A DNA stretch of 64,000 nt from Diprion similis (Eukaryota; Arthropoda; Insecta; Hymenoptera; Diprionidae). The notes under the pieces are model-generated. The model had not been told where the DNA came from, made no database searches, and was given only the letters and a program-made list of their open reading frames with translations. Positions 36,801 through 64,000 of this stretch are shown piece by piece; the stretch's first letter is position 1, and the number at the start of each line of letters is the position of its first letter. Made by a program: the position numbers and the translations under genes. Location of the stretch: contig NC_060112.1 in the NCBI RefSeq assembly GCF_021155765.1, positions 16,554,001 through 16,618,000 of the forward strand, in the 5' to 3' direction.

Positions 36801-38688
36801 CACGCGCGCTGAAACGCGCAAACATTTATGCCAGCCATGCAAGACCAAACATATCAAGATCTAAAAATGTTATTCACAACCACTAAGAAACAGCTGTTTG
36901 GACGCGATGCATCATGATTCCGTCACGAACAATTTTTGTGCTTGTAATGATATTTATCTGCGTTTTCATAGGTGTACGTGAATATCAATACGTATACGAC
37001 TGTTTTTTAAAACGTTGATTCGTAAGAAAGTGATTCCGTTTTGGTATATGACGTTCCCATTCTACTTGAATGAATACAGCGAGATTCGCGTGAACCTTAG
37101 GCTCGGCCTTCTATGTGGGACTGGTAAAATAGAAAACCGGTTCGAGTCGCACACAAGCTTTAAATGTTTGATTTTTCCAGTTTCCATAAAAGAAACTGTC
37201 ACAAAACAAGATTGACAATATAGTGTGACTCTAACCATGCAATGAAAAAAAATCATACAGAACTGCCTTGTTCTAGCTGATTGTGTAACTGTATTTAATA
37301 CGTACATTTTTCGTGATATCTCGCACAGCAGAAAGCAAGTGGATATGATATGTACCATGGTATTTTTATCTACTTCATCGATAACACTTCATCATATCGT
37401 GAAAAAACGTGCTTCTCCCTTCAGCAACTCTCAAACAAAGCAACACACTGGCTTAAGTTTGTCGGCAAAGTTGAGATAACACAAAGTATAATTTTCCGTA
37501 TGCAATGCTTAATCGTTTTGCAAAATGTTCACGGTTATATACCTATAATAGATGATAGAGTAGTGTGTATATTCCGGTTCACACAGAACGGGAATTTTAT
37601 TGACTCCAGTTTGAAATTACCCAAACGATATAATTACTAAGCCACGTTCGTAGTTCCAACGATATGTTGTTCTAACATTGTATACAAGAATAGTATAGTG
37701 TATGTGTGTGACGATGCGGGCTCGTTGCGTCTGTACTGGGAGCAATGCCAAACCACGCAACGTGCGCCATCCTAGTCAGGAAATAGATCAAATTCAGAAG
37801 GGCTCGTCAGGGCAAAAGGAAAGTTGGTGTCGATACTCAAAGTGAAAGGAATGCTAACGATGATTGCCCTTGCCGGTTCCATGTATCCAAGACAATAGTC
37901 GAGTCGTCAATCAGTAATTTGGAGTTCTTGTTAGTATAATTATTGAAATCACTCAGATTGTATATGTCGTGTTAAAACCGTTTGCTATATAGAATTTATT
38001 CCTGGGATCAAGTCGACTTGAAAACACTCAATAATGTGAACAAAAATTAACTCATATATTCAAGTATTAATATGTAGATATATGGCAAGGACAACAGCTC
38101 ATATAATTTTCTATACTATACTTATAATAATATAAGTTCGTTCACTTGTGACAGAGGCCGCAATGTTAATAACGAAAAATTGACCTTTGGCCTGTCACGT
38201 GCATTAAGCTTCTTATCATTGCCATGCACAGAACGTCGTGATTTTCGCTTAACGAACATGGTTTTACACTGGCGCGCATAAATAATGATTATTACCGCAC
38301 GCTAAATTCATTGATACCATTATTTAAGGGGGTATCGTAATGTATAATTAGGTCAAAAAGGAAGAAAAATTTATTTCAAAAATATATTGCAATAATGTTC
38401 ATCAAAAGTAAAAAAACTGAGTCTTTTGTTTCGGTAGAGAATTAGAGGTGGAATGCTGCACGGAAACTGCTGCTGTTGCTTGACATTTACTAAATATTTT
38501 GGACTGGAAAAAATGTTTCTTTTAGGTAATAATGTAGTTGAACTCTTTTTGACTCTACGGAAAACATTCCAAATGTTCCCTCTTTTTCTGTATTTTACGT
38601 CAGGACTTTCCCCTTAAAATTACATGAACGTAAAAACAACTAAAATGTAATCTTACCGTCTTCGACGCAACTTCCTGTACCAATCCAT
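30817..38688 (-). CDS. Mfsd8: MFSD8/CLN7-like lysosomal major facilitator transporter
   Basis: MFSD8 (CLN7) is a 12-helix lysosomal membrane protein of the major facilitator superfamily; loss in humans causes neuronal ceroid lipofuscinosis, and a chloride-channel role has been proposed. Nine coding exons on minus: 38688-38657, 34329-34185, 33554-33311, 32863-32775, 32601-32382, 32030-31931, 31798-31664, 31545-31436 and 31328-30817. Phases close to 528 aa, close to the human length. Diagnostic segments: IYFTMFLMSLGFSIILTGVW (helix 1), the GWWGNRRGS loop between helices 2 and 3 (MFS motif A position), NIAVARSYLSAATKLSERT (helix 4-5 region), and TIFSKILGPRPQGVWMGLMT near the end. The first exon encodes ten residues plus two bases (MDWYRKLRRR) and is 4.3 kb from exon 2. 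Its donor (CG, GTAAGA) and phase fit exactly, but it rests on splice logic alone. The N-terminus is arginine-rich. Confidence 0.96.
38324..38617. mobile_element. Possible TTAA-flanked MITE in intron 1 of MFSD8
   Basis: A 294-bp segment begins with TTAA then GGGGG (38324-38332) and ends with CCCC then TTAA (38610-38617). That looks like short terminal inverted repeats inside a TTAA duplication, as made by piggyBac-type transposases. Inverted similarity further in is weak and there is no coding capacity. Confidence 0.4.
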
Positions 38689-41600
38689 CCCACGTACCTA
38701 CTGCCTTGGCTTAACTTGGCTGTAGTAATGGACCGAAGGTGATCCTCAATCAGGCTTAGAAACAAAAGTTTCTGATTAGCTAGAAAAATCGCGCCATTAA
38801 CTTGGCCTAGTATAGCCAGAGCCTCGGTGTAACGTATCTACATTTTTAGTTTCTCATTTTAATATCGGGTGATTATGTCAGGTATGCGGCCTCGAAACAA
38901 CGATAACTATCCAACGTCCCAATTCTCAGTGAGTAAAACTGAGTTGTCGAATCTTTCCAGTCTTTTGTCTCTTCATCAGAAACTGCAGACAAGTCAAATG
39001 TATTTACGAATTATTTGTTATTTCACCAGCATCGTTTATCCCAGCAACGAATGAAGGTGAGGGTCTTTACATTGAAGGATAATTAATTGCCGTAGATGAA
39101 TACTGTTGTGTTTACACCATGCATTATTTCCCCCGATGGAACCTTTCGTGATCACTGTCGTATACGAAATACTTTCTCCAAGTTGGCGAATAACCAGAAA
39201 CTGTTGGACACTCCTTACCATCAGAAGGGCTGTTGAGTTTATTAAACGTCCTCTTCGGTGCATCAAGAATTAATTTACCAATTGCCAGACCATACCGTCA
39301 TTTAAATACAGAAAGTCGTTTCGAGTTCTTCAGCTAATGCAATGATGGATTGTGACCGTGTCGATCAATCTCTTCGATTCAAACACACCCAATTATTGAT
39401 ACATGATGCAACATCCATATCGGAATATGCGAATGAATTTTCGCGTCAGGATGACGATGACAAAAACTCGGGGAAGAGGACAGAGGCATCACATGTCAGT
39501 TTTCAACCACGACATCCGTGTAATACATCAACTGATTATAACTGAATAACTGTCAGAACGTGTTGACAGCAACAAAAAAAAACATCATCATTGCATGACA
39601 CATAGATATAATCATTCACCGCAAATTACATATCGTGTCAGTTTTTATTTTTTTCTTCGCCTCGTAAGGTATGTCAATCGCAAACCAGTCAGCTTTGGAT
39701 TTAGTCTCTTCACCTTGCCTGCACAGAAGTTGACCTCCGTCAAATCCCGCTCACCGTCTTCGCGACGAGAGAATGGAGCGTGCAAAGATCTCCCTAAAAA
39801 CAGCATAAATCCTCACAAGGTCTGCCACGGGAACTACCAAACACCGTACACTGGTTCCACAGGTGCCTCTGCGCTCGGGTTGTCGGCAGGTCAATGCAGC
39901 AGGCGCTCCAAAGACGCATCGGCGGTTATTATTAGAGACGTATGTGATGATCAGAGTCCACTCATGATACGGAGTACTGTAGATTCGGGACCACAAGGTC
40001 TGAGAGCGTCGTCAGTGATTAGAATAGACGAAAATTGATAACGGCGAAAAGGGCCGAAAATAATTCGAAATCTGTAACCCGAGATGTGCCTAATGAACTA
40101 CACCACGGCTGCGGAGCCGCCTCACTACTAACTCCGCTGACTTCTCTAGCGACTGACTGCGGCCAGATACGTCTGTAGAGTGTTGACCACACTTGTTCGG
40201 TATCAGTACATGTCTTACTACGCGTGCAGTGCATGGCCACAAACAAGCCCACAGCTTATACCTGTTGCCGCTCTCCGATGAGCCAGGGCCGTACGCTATG
40301 CGGTGGTACTGTCGCCGCCTAAAATCCACTCCCATGAACCGGAGTCTCGGATTTTTTGTTAATTCACCCAGTCGTGAACGACGAAAAACATTGATTTTTC
40401 GAAGGGTACATATGTTGGAAAAGTTTCGATTAATAACAGCGAAACAACCTAACGCGAATCATAAATATCTTCGGAAGTGATATTGATAGAATTTAACTTT
40501 CGACTGCGAAGAAAAACAATTACCTAATTCAGACACATTTCTTGCGATAGTTCATTTATTTCTCTTTGGACTCCGACTAGAAATATTTCTACATCATAAC
40601 CGCGACGTTAATAGAACTCCCGCATAAATTCCACTAAAATGATATTACAGTGTCGACATAAATGTGAAAATTAAAGTTCTACCAAGAATTTACATTTTAT
40701 GTTCATTCGACATTCCCGCGTTTCTGGTGGGAAAAATTGGTTAAAAATACTCGATGGGTACTTGTGCGCATAAAGTCTGCTGTCAGAGACACTAGAATAA
40801 TAACAAAGTGTCACAGTATTCAATGTATGTACTCGGTCAACTCGGTGTGAACTACCATTAGACTGCACGTGGAATTCGTAATGGTCCCGCCCATATATTT
40901 GCGGTAAACATGGTTTACGAAATTGTCACCAGGGCAGCGCTAAATTACAATATAGGTCACAAACTAAGGGTTGCATACAATTAGGCGTGCTACGTTGACT
41001 GAATTTACTGAAGTCAACGCGCGATACTTCGCAGACGCATTACTTACACTGATTACAGAGTTCAAGAATCATGGTGTGCAATAATAAAATTTTTAAATTC
41101 AACGCAGAACTTGAGATTTGATATCATGCCATAGTTATCGGTAGAGCGCGCGGATAAGATGCTGTAGAATACAGAATACAAACAAAAGTACAGCTTCAGA
41201 AGAAAACATGAAAATGTGATTTCTAACACCGTTTGAATTAGGTATCTAATAATATTTTCTCAGATTTTTCAATCACAGTTTAAGAGCTGAAATAAAATAC
41301 GTAACGAGATTAGAGTAGAACTATACCAGTCAACATTATATCAAGGAGTACCTGATTTTATAAAACAAAAATCAGATTATACAAATGCTATTATTGATTT
41401 AATATATATTTGTTTTTTTTTTCTTGAATTCCTATACATTTTAGTAAAATTACAACATGATTCACTTTGACGAAATTTTACGCCATTACACGTAGTAATA
41501 CTATCACCACTCGGATTTCTATACGAATTTCTATAATATATAATCACAGCTACTTTATTCACTCGCTAGATGTGTATGACGGTTGTTGCTGTGTGTGTAT

Positions 41601-42601
41601 TACGTTGGGTTTACATGTTTGTGCGAAATATGAAGGACTAAAATTTATACGTCCCTATGTGGACCATCCGTTTCGTTTTTGGGTTTTTGGCTTGATATCT
41701 GTTAATAAATATTTTTAAAGATAAATGGGGAGTGAATGAACGTCTAAACTAACAAATAACTCCCCGTAAATCAATATCATCGACAAACATATTGTAATGG
41801 TATGCCAACAGAACTTTGATAGGATTTCAAGAATGATGTTAACTCTGATTGTTTATTACAAATCAAATGGTGTTTCCGAATTGTCGGACAACTGTTTTTC
41901 AACGATAAGTTCTAATTTTAACCATACTTTCGTGGATAGCGTTTAATGCGTTAGATTAAAGAAAATGACGCGGTATTCAAAGAAACGATACTTCAAAGTT
42001 ATTATCCGTGTATGTATCTGTATCTGATCAACTTAAAGCATACGCAAAAATATACGTTATAATTAAGAAATACTACATGACTATTTTATACCGTTCTTCC
42101 ATTCTTGACCTAAAATGACATAATATAAAAATAATTCTTTATGATCACTGAGCATTCCCTTTGTTTGAATCGTTTCATCAAATAATTTGCGGTCTAATGA
42201 ATCATATTTTACACTCGAAAATTCCTCAGTAAAATTAATAACTGTTAAATTACTACACAAGCAATATGGTGGGAGGATGAATTGTTGATAAATATGCACC
42301 TGAACGGAAAAACTGAATATCGCCTCTGAAATGTTCGATGCTACGAGCGAATCATCGGTCATCGATGTTGCAGCGAACGTAAAATTTCAGACAGACCATT
42401 ATGCATGTTTTTGTAGATTACGAACATTAAAAATTAATTGCTTGATGCTTACTTATTGGTAGCTGGATTCTGTCGGAATGTTAGACCGTAAGCAATTTGA
42501 TGAGAAAAAGTATTATACACAATTTGTTAACATAGCAACATAAATATTATGGTATACTGGGTTACTAAGAATGATATACTTAGTCTTGTTTCTATGACTA
42601 T
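38689..42601. other. Intergenic region between MFSD8 and HEATR5B
   Basis: Upstream of MFSD8 and downstream of HEATR5B, both on minus. A more GC-rich block at about 39700-40330 carries open frames on both strands (39595-40038 on +, 40090-40335 on -) that match nothing I know. A 93-codon minus frame (42081-42362) lies 240 bp beyond the HEATR5B stop, probably within its 3' UTR. No repeat or RNA gene recognised. Confidence 0.5.
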
Positions 42602-58345
<15,744 letters not shown>

Positions 58346-58394
58346 TGTGACGGTCCCTCCTCCTCTGTCAGTTCTCTCAACGCACCCTCTTCGT
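58346..58394 (-). other. HEATR5B 5' UTR exon portion
   Basis: A good acceptor (pyrimidine tract then ACAG at 58395-58398) precedes 49 nt leading into the ATGATG start, so the HEATR5B start exon is probably spliced from an upstream leader exon. Confidence 0.6.
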
Positions 58395-61300
58395 CTGTAA
58401 CAGAGGAAACCGAGTAAAGAATAAGTGTCACGGCGATTTGAACGTAGGTATAGACCAGTTTTCCTATCCTTGTCGATTAAACTCAATGAATCTTGCTTCA
58501 AGTCACTTTATTTACTTATAAACGGAGAAACGAGGAATAATAATTAATTAACGACGATGGAAGCCTCGCACTACCAACCAGCGACACGAGCACGAGCCAT
58601 CGATCTATTCTGCGCTCTTCTTACACGAGTATAGCTATAAAAATTGATATTCCCACAGATCAAAGATCACGAAAATGGAGTTACTTGTTACCGATTCATA
58701 AGTGTCTCGTTAAACTATATAATTACAATGAGAAAAAAAAAATTCCACGTGGCAAAATTACTACAAGTAACATCTGCGTATCAACTGTTAATTAAAAAGG
58801 GATACGCAATACGTCAATGTCACTAACTTGTACGGCGACATTACATTTTTTTTTCTTTTTCTCATATCGTAAGATTGAATCATCGTGACAGTGAGTGTAG
58901 CATTTCAGAATTTGTTTTGCAGCTATTTTACGGAGTAATCGACTTTGCAATTAGAAAAAACTATGCCTAATTAACGGTCATCTACCTAACGCTGCTGAAC
59001 AATAACAGTTTGTTCAAATATTATTTCAATTGCTCGTAAAACATGTTCACTCACTCATCCCAAGAAATATGTTGGCTTTATACTCGTACTTTTATAGCTG
59101 CTTGCATGACAATAAGCTGCGTGATCGAACCTCGACATTAAGGCAAAGAAACCTATTTTTATCCAATAAACGTTAAAACGTGAGACGCGGTAATAATGAT
59201 GCGAAACATGAATGCGGTATTGGAATTCACGATTTTTGCTCAATTATCGTTTATTGAAAAGGTTGTTTCGCAGGTGTAATCAACCATTTAATTCAGTCTC
59301 TGAAATTATCGTTCATACACGTGTCTCTCAGTTTTCTAACTTGTATAATCAAATACTTTATTGTACTTCAATTCTCATATCCGCGTGCGGACCAGAGGAT
59401 ACGTTGATGTCGATGTGTGCAAAGGCACCATTCATAGGTCATTGAAACGATGTCAAAGTATGTATATACCATATGACACTTATTGAACTAGACAAGTTTG
59501 AAGTGAGACTACGGCGGGCGGTGGGACGAAATTGTGTGAAATGGGCATGAAGCATTGCCCGCAAAATTAGCGTGATTATGTAAAACTATATGATGCATAG
59601 TTTCGGCGCTAAAAACAGTAGAATAATCATACGTACCGTCATCCTTCAACAGGAGTGCGGTGTTCAAATTTTTTTCATACACATCCTGTTCGCTACAAGG
59701 TCAACAAATTTTTCCAAAAAATAATTCAATATTCAAGTATTCAAGAGTGACATCTACTTTTACAATATATATTATTAATTCGTACTCCATTTCAAAAACA
59801 TTATAGTTCATAATAAAAGTATTACTTTTGGAGGTATAAGTAAAAAGTAAAATAAATTCAAAGTAACGATAATCTTTGGCTACCTAATGTTCCAACAGAA
59901 TTTTGTGGAACGGAATGATAGTGACGTCATCTGACAAATTCATGCAGAAATTAGCTAAGCCATATGTCCGAATCGATCTCTGACCTCACAAATCAGATGA
60001 TAACAATCTTTTGAGCACTGGATGAATTTCGTCTCAGAATATTTAATCGCGTATAACCTATATTTCCATCGTGAAAGATGTTTCGAATGTAGGGTTCTTA
60101 GATTAGTCCTTGTCGATTATATCGGAAATGAGGTTGCCGAAAGTCTGGTTGTAATTAATTTTACAATAGTAAACAACTCGAGTTATTAAAAATTTGTCGT
60201 AATTTTTATTTCGGCTTTATTTTTTACTTTATTTTGAAAAGTTCCAAAATATGCATTCGTTTTGGTAGATTCGTGTTATCGATCAGGATCTTGGAATAAC
60301 TTTCAACGGATCGCGATATTACTTCATAAGGTTATATAAGAAATATCCATTTAAACAACTCAAAATTTATATTAATTTACAACATTATTAGAATCAATTA
60401 ACCGCCAGCCCGCCTTTTAATGATGACAAGTATAATGTCATCTACTTTATAATAACTAATAAGTGTAACTATACTAATAATTTGTGTTCTGGTACTTGTT
60501 GCTCTGTTCATTATTATCCTGACTGAAAATAATGTATTGCGACAAGACGGCGGTATATCTACATTATCTTACTATAAGGATGTAACAAAAAACTACGACT
60601 GCTTTCGTGAAACACTTTGACACATGTAACAGCATGGAATGTTCGCGAGTAAAAACGCCAGGTACGAAGTTTATCTGTAAAATAATATATCCTACATTTT
60701 GACGGGTGTGAAAAAACTAAAACAGATGCAATACTTTGTTTTTTGATTGTGTTTTCAGCTTTTTTTCTATGCATGACAACCGCTCCCATAATGGATATGT
60801 TGACAGGTTAAAAGCTGGAGGAGCGATTTAAGACCACGATCAAAGTTCAGAAGCGATTTTCGACACTTCCGTAGGTACAGTCTTAGCCCCTGATTTGAAG
60901 GTTGTATATGAAGACTGCAGGATGATTATTATCGCCTTGTATTTCTCTGATTGAATAAACCGAAGGAAAAGTAAACTAAGTCGCCAATTTATATCGGACT
61001 TAAGTCGATACGCAGCATTTTTAGAATTTGAAACCAATTATGAGATCACGTGTAAAAAAGACGTGAAAATTTGTCGACGTACTTTTCAGATTCTACTGAT
61101 GAAGTAATGGGCACTGACTCGACATTTTTACAAGATATATTACAGGGAATTTGGCAGGCCGACAGGTTCAATTGGCGCAGAAGTATTTGGTCAACAAATT
61201 TTTCTTCATTATATTTTGTAGCGTTCATATATTATTCCGTGAATTCATTAATCACGTTAAACGAAATAACGTGTCGTGACGCATGATATATAATTAATAA

Positions 61301-64000
61301 GTTTGAACAACCTTATTTTTCATACGAAAAGTATCGGATTCTGCAACAAAGGTAGATTTTCACGAGAAAAGAAAAAAAAGGTGTCAATGACGAATAACAT
61401 GACAGTGTTTTCCCTGAAGTGGTCACATGAATTCTCAACAGTCACAGAAAAAGATCATTTCTAAGAGCTGATGAGCATTAGGGAAAGAAATTTCGTTGGC
61501 AAGCGCTTCACAGTTCACAACTAAAATCAATCGTAGGAATAATCAGACTTTTACGACTGAAAGCAAAGCTCCGAAAACTTTTTCAAATTTACGGCTTGTA
61601 AACGAGCCTTCAGTTTGTTCGACAATAAGTTCTTATCATATTTGCATATTAAATTTATGCACGGAAAGCTATTCGGACATGTGATTTCCATATAGACTTA
61701 GCTTACGGTGAGACCATCTATAAAAAAAATGGCATAAACCATTTGCCAGAAATTATTTTGCACTACGATTAAAACGAATAGAATATTTCGGATTGAAATT
61801 ATGTTATTAAGAAAACAGGTCAGGATGATAGATATTTTTTAACGAGTATACGTGCTCACTTGTTAAAACTCTATTCAGCCTTGAATAATCGGCGTTTCAT
61901 TAAACGGATTACATCGCATCTTTATAGATCTTGTAGACATAATAATGATAAATTATGACCAGATTCCGATACTTTAATCCACGCTGTAATCATATCTTCG
62001 GGCAAGTTTGAAAATTTATCGTTTTGAAGCGGTCCAAAACGAAGGTAAATAACTCATTAAAAGTCGTTGGACTTGCGTATCCACATTATAATAGCACCGG
62101 AGCGTGCTAGCCAGTTCAGTAAGGGGTGGGATCAAAATCCCGAAAAACAAAAAAGTTGACTGATTGAACATCCGAAAATTTCTGTAAGTTCATTTAATCG
62201 AACGCTATTTTATCCGGAAAAGTATTTCAAGTATATTAGTATTCTAATATTTTTAGTATTTTATATAGAATATATACTTCGAACAGCCAAAAACCTAAAA
62301 ACATTATTTCTCGAAAATCAAATTTCAGAAGGAGTAAAATTTTGATCCGTAAAATGGAGAAGGACCAAAATCCCGTAAGGACGAAATTATTACCGAATCT
62401 CTTAGAAATTCGGAATTTGTGAAATTTGTCAACTCTATGCTAGTTTTATCAAGATTATCTCATTGTATTGGACAACCTTCTGTGTCATTAAAAGACATCA
62501 AAGTACGCAAGGAAATAGGCAAAATATTTTTAATAACATTTAAACAGTGCATCATTTTGCCGATATGTACATTAAATCATGTTCCACATTCATGAACGTG
62601 CTTCCATATGCCGCTTCACAAGCGTAATGCCATCTATTAGATGCGACTAGTACAACTTTTCGGTATTTAGTTCATTCTGTCTTACAATTACTGGGTTTCG
62701 GAATTTTGACTTTTCGAGTCTTTGGTCAGTCGTTACTGATAAATTCAGATTCGTAAATTTTTTAAAAAGGCACGAGTCTGACACTTAAGAAGTCGCCGTT
62801 TTGACTCTTCGGTATTTTCGCAATTCAATATTTTGCCCTTCGTAATCTTACCCATTCTCAGAAAAAATAATTTCAGTATAAATTGATTTATACATTTTTG
62901 CGTTCTCAATTTTTATCATTTTACAAGACAAGTTTTCCGTATTTTTGTTCTCCAACCAGTAAGGTCATCGATTGCGTACAATATAGATATGCGCAAAAAT
63001 AACAGGGAGAGGGAAAGGGAGACGAAAAAAATTAGTGATTAAAACATTACATTAGCCTTTGAATTATTCGACTCCATTTTTTCTAGATCTTCATCGCCAT
63101 TGCGTCGTTGGTTTAACTTTTTTCATTTAAATTTTAGACTATCTGTTGGATCTGAGAATTTTGTCCCTTTTCATATGCGCTCCTCGCTTGTACTTTGCTT
63201 TATCTGTTTCCCCCCAATCTTTTTTTTCTTCTTCACCACATCACGTCGCTCTTCTGCTGAGTTCTTACACAGCGAAGCAGATTATATGCGATGATTGTTC
63301 AGGGACGATAAAAAATTCTCGTTTATTTGCATTTGCTCTTACAACCCTGAATTGCTACACCGTTTCATAAGAAAAAAAAAAAATAAAAATAAAAAGAAAA
63401 TCAAGACACGAGACGTTCAGATTCATGAGGCTAAAAATAAAAGTGAAGAGCATCTTGAGGTTTTCTACGAGTAAACTTTTCATAAAACATTTCCAAAACT
63501 GGTATCGCGCTTTAGAATTTACTTGATTTGTCACCGTTTACCTATTTCAGACGATATAATCTACTCCCTACTTTCTTACTGTTGGTGGTTTCTGTTATAA
63601 AAAAAATTACACTTAATTTACGCCATATATGATATTCCTCACTGCTATTTCATTGAGAAACATATTATTTGTATTCGCATATAAGTAATCTCCAAAATAC
63701 TAAATTAACCACGGTTTAGATTATGATTCGTTAGAAATATAACAAGAGTAGAACAACGTGACTGTAATGCTGAATGATGGTTAAAAAAAGCCAATATATA
63801 ACAGGTTTGTAGCACCGAACGAAACGGTGGTGCAACATTTTGCGTCTGTTGATTTAAAAATAACTGCAGGTTGAATTTTAAGCTTCAGTGCTATTTGATA
63901 GCATAACTCTCGGTACAATAGGAACGGATAAAATTTATTTGCTAGCTAAATACAAGACCGTAGCTCAGTTTTGAAACAAAATTTAACCAGCAAAAAGAAA
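58395..64000. other. Upstream flank of HEATR5B, no gene recognised
   Basis: AT-rich sequence with only short open frames. A slightly GC-richer block at about 58560-58630 could belong to the HEATR5B promoter. The stretch 62120-62950 repeats the motif AAAATCCCG and its complement, suggesting a decayed repeat. No tRNA, rRNA or intact transposon recognised. Confidence 0.45.
59637..59692 (-). other. Candidate leader or coding exon upstream of HEATR5B
   Basis: A 56-nt minus-strand interval is bounded by a strong acceptor (TTGTTGACCTTGTAG) and a strong donor (GACG then GTACGT). One frame is open throughout and reads EQDVYEKNLNTALLLKDD. Spliced to the exon that starts at 58394 it stays open and ends in TGA overlapping the HEATR5B ATG. 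It may be a 5' UTR exon of HEATR5B or part of an upstream ORF; I could not find the preceding exon. Confidence 0.4.

Noticed and set aside
37080..37155. tRNA-like B box (GGTTCGAGTC) near 37138
   Set aside because: The bases on either side of the loop cannot form a T-arm stem and no acceptor stem is found.

Overview
This window is eukaryotic nuclear DNA from an insect. The genes are split by many short GT-AG introns, the sequence is AT-rich, and the gene set includes a cuticular chitin-binding protein and a CHK/ecdysteroid-kinase-like gene. A hymenopteran, possibly a sawfly, is my best guess, but that is inference; nothing here proves the order.

Layout. A secreted serpin on + (about 633-3598) converges with a CPAP1-type cuticular chitin-binding gene on - (4780-8544). 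After 2.9 kb without a recognisable gene comes a CHK (EcKinase) gene on - (11480-14413); its first intron holds a foldback element (13331-13996). From 17149 to 29317 runs a tandem satellite of 39 monomers, 38 of them exactly 312 bp, with decayed copies at both edges (from about 16041 and to about 29430). Next is MFSD8/CLN7, a lysosomal MFS transporter, on - (30817-38688), with a small TTAA-flanked element in its 4.3-kb first intron. Then comes a 3.9-kb intergenic stretch, followed by the 33-coding-exon HEATR5B gene on - (42602-58345). The intronless splicing-factor gene SF3A3 (45719-47221, +) lies inside one HEATR5B intron. The last 5.6 kb holds one likely 5' exon and otherwise nothing I can name.

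All six genes were rebuilt exon by exon from splice sites and reading phase. The lengths are: CPAP1 405 aa, CHK kinase 406 aa, MFSD8 528 aa, HEATR5B 2080 aa, SF3A3 500 aa, and serpin about 579 aa (its first exon is tentative). All exon phases close with no frameshift, so the genes look intact.

The genes do not form a pathway: two housekeeping trafficking or lysosomal genes (HEATR5B, MFSD8), one core spliceosome gene, and three insect-lineage genes for haemolymph protease control, cuticle, and steroid or xenobiotic phosphorylation. I found no clearly new biological system. The most unusual structures are the length-locked satellite in a gene-bearing region, the nested SF3A3, a 33-nt HEATR5B microexon, and a possible upstream ORF whose stop overlaps the HEATR5B start as ATGA.
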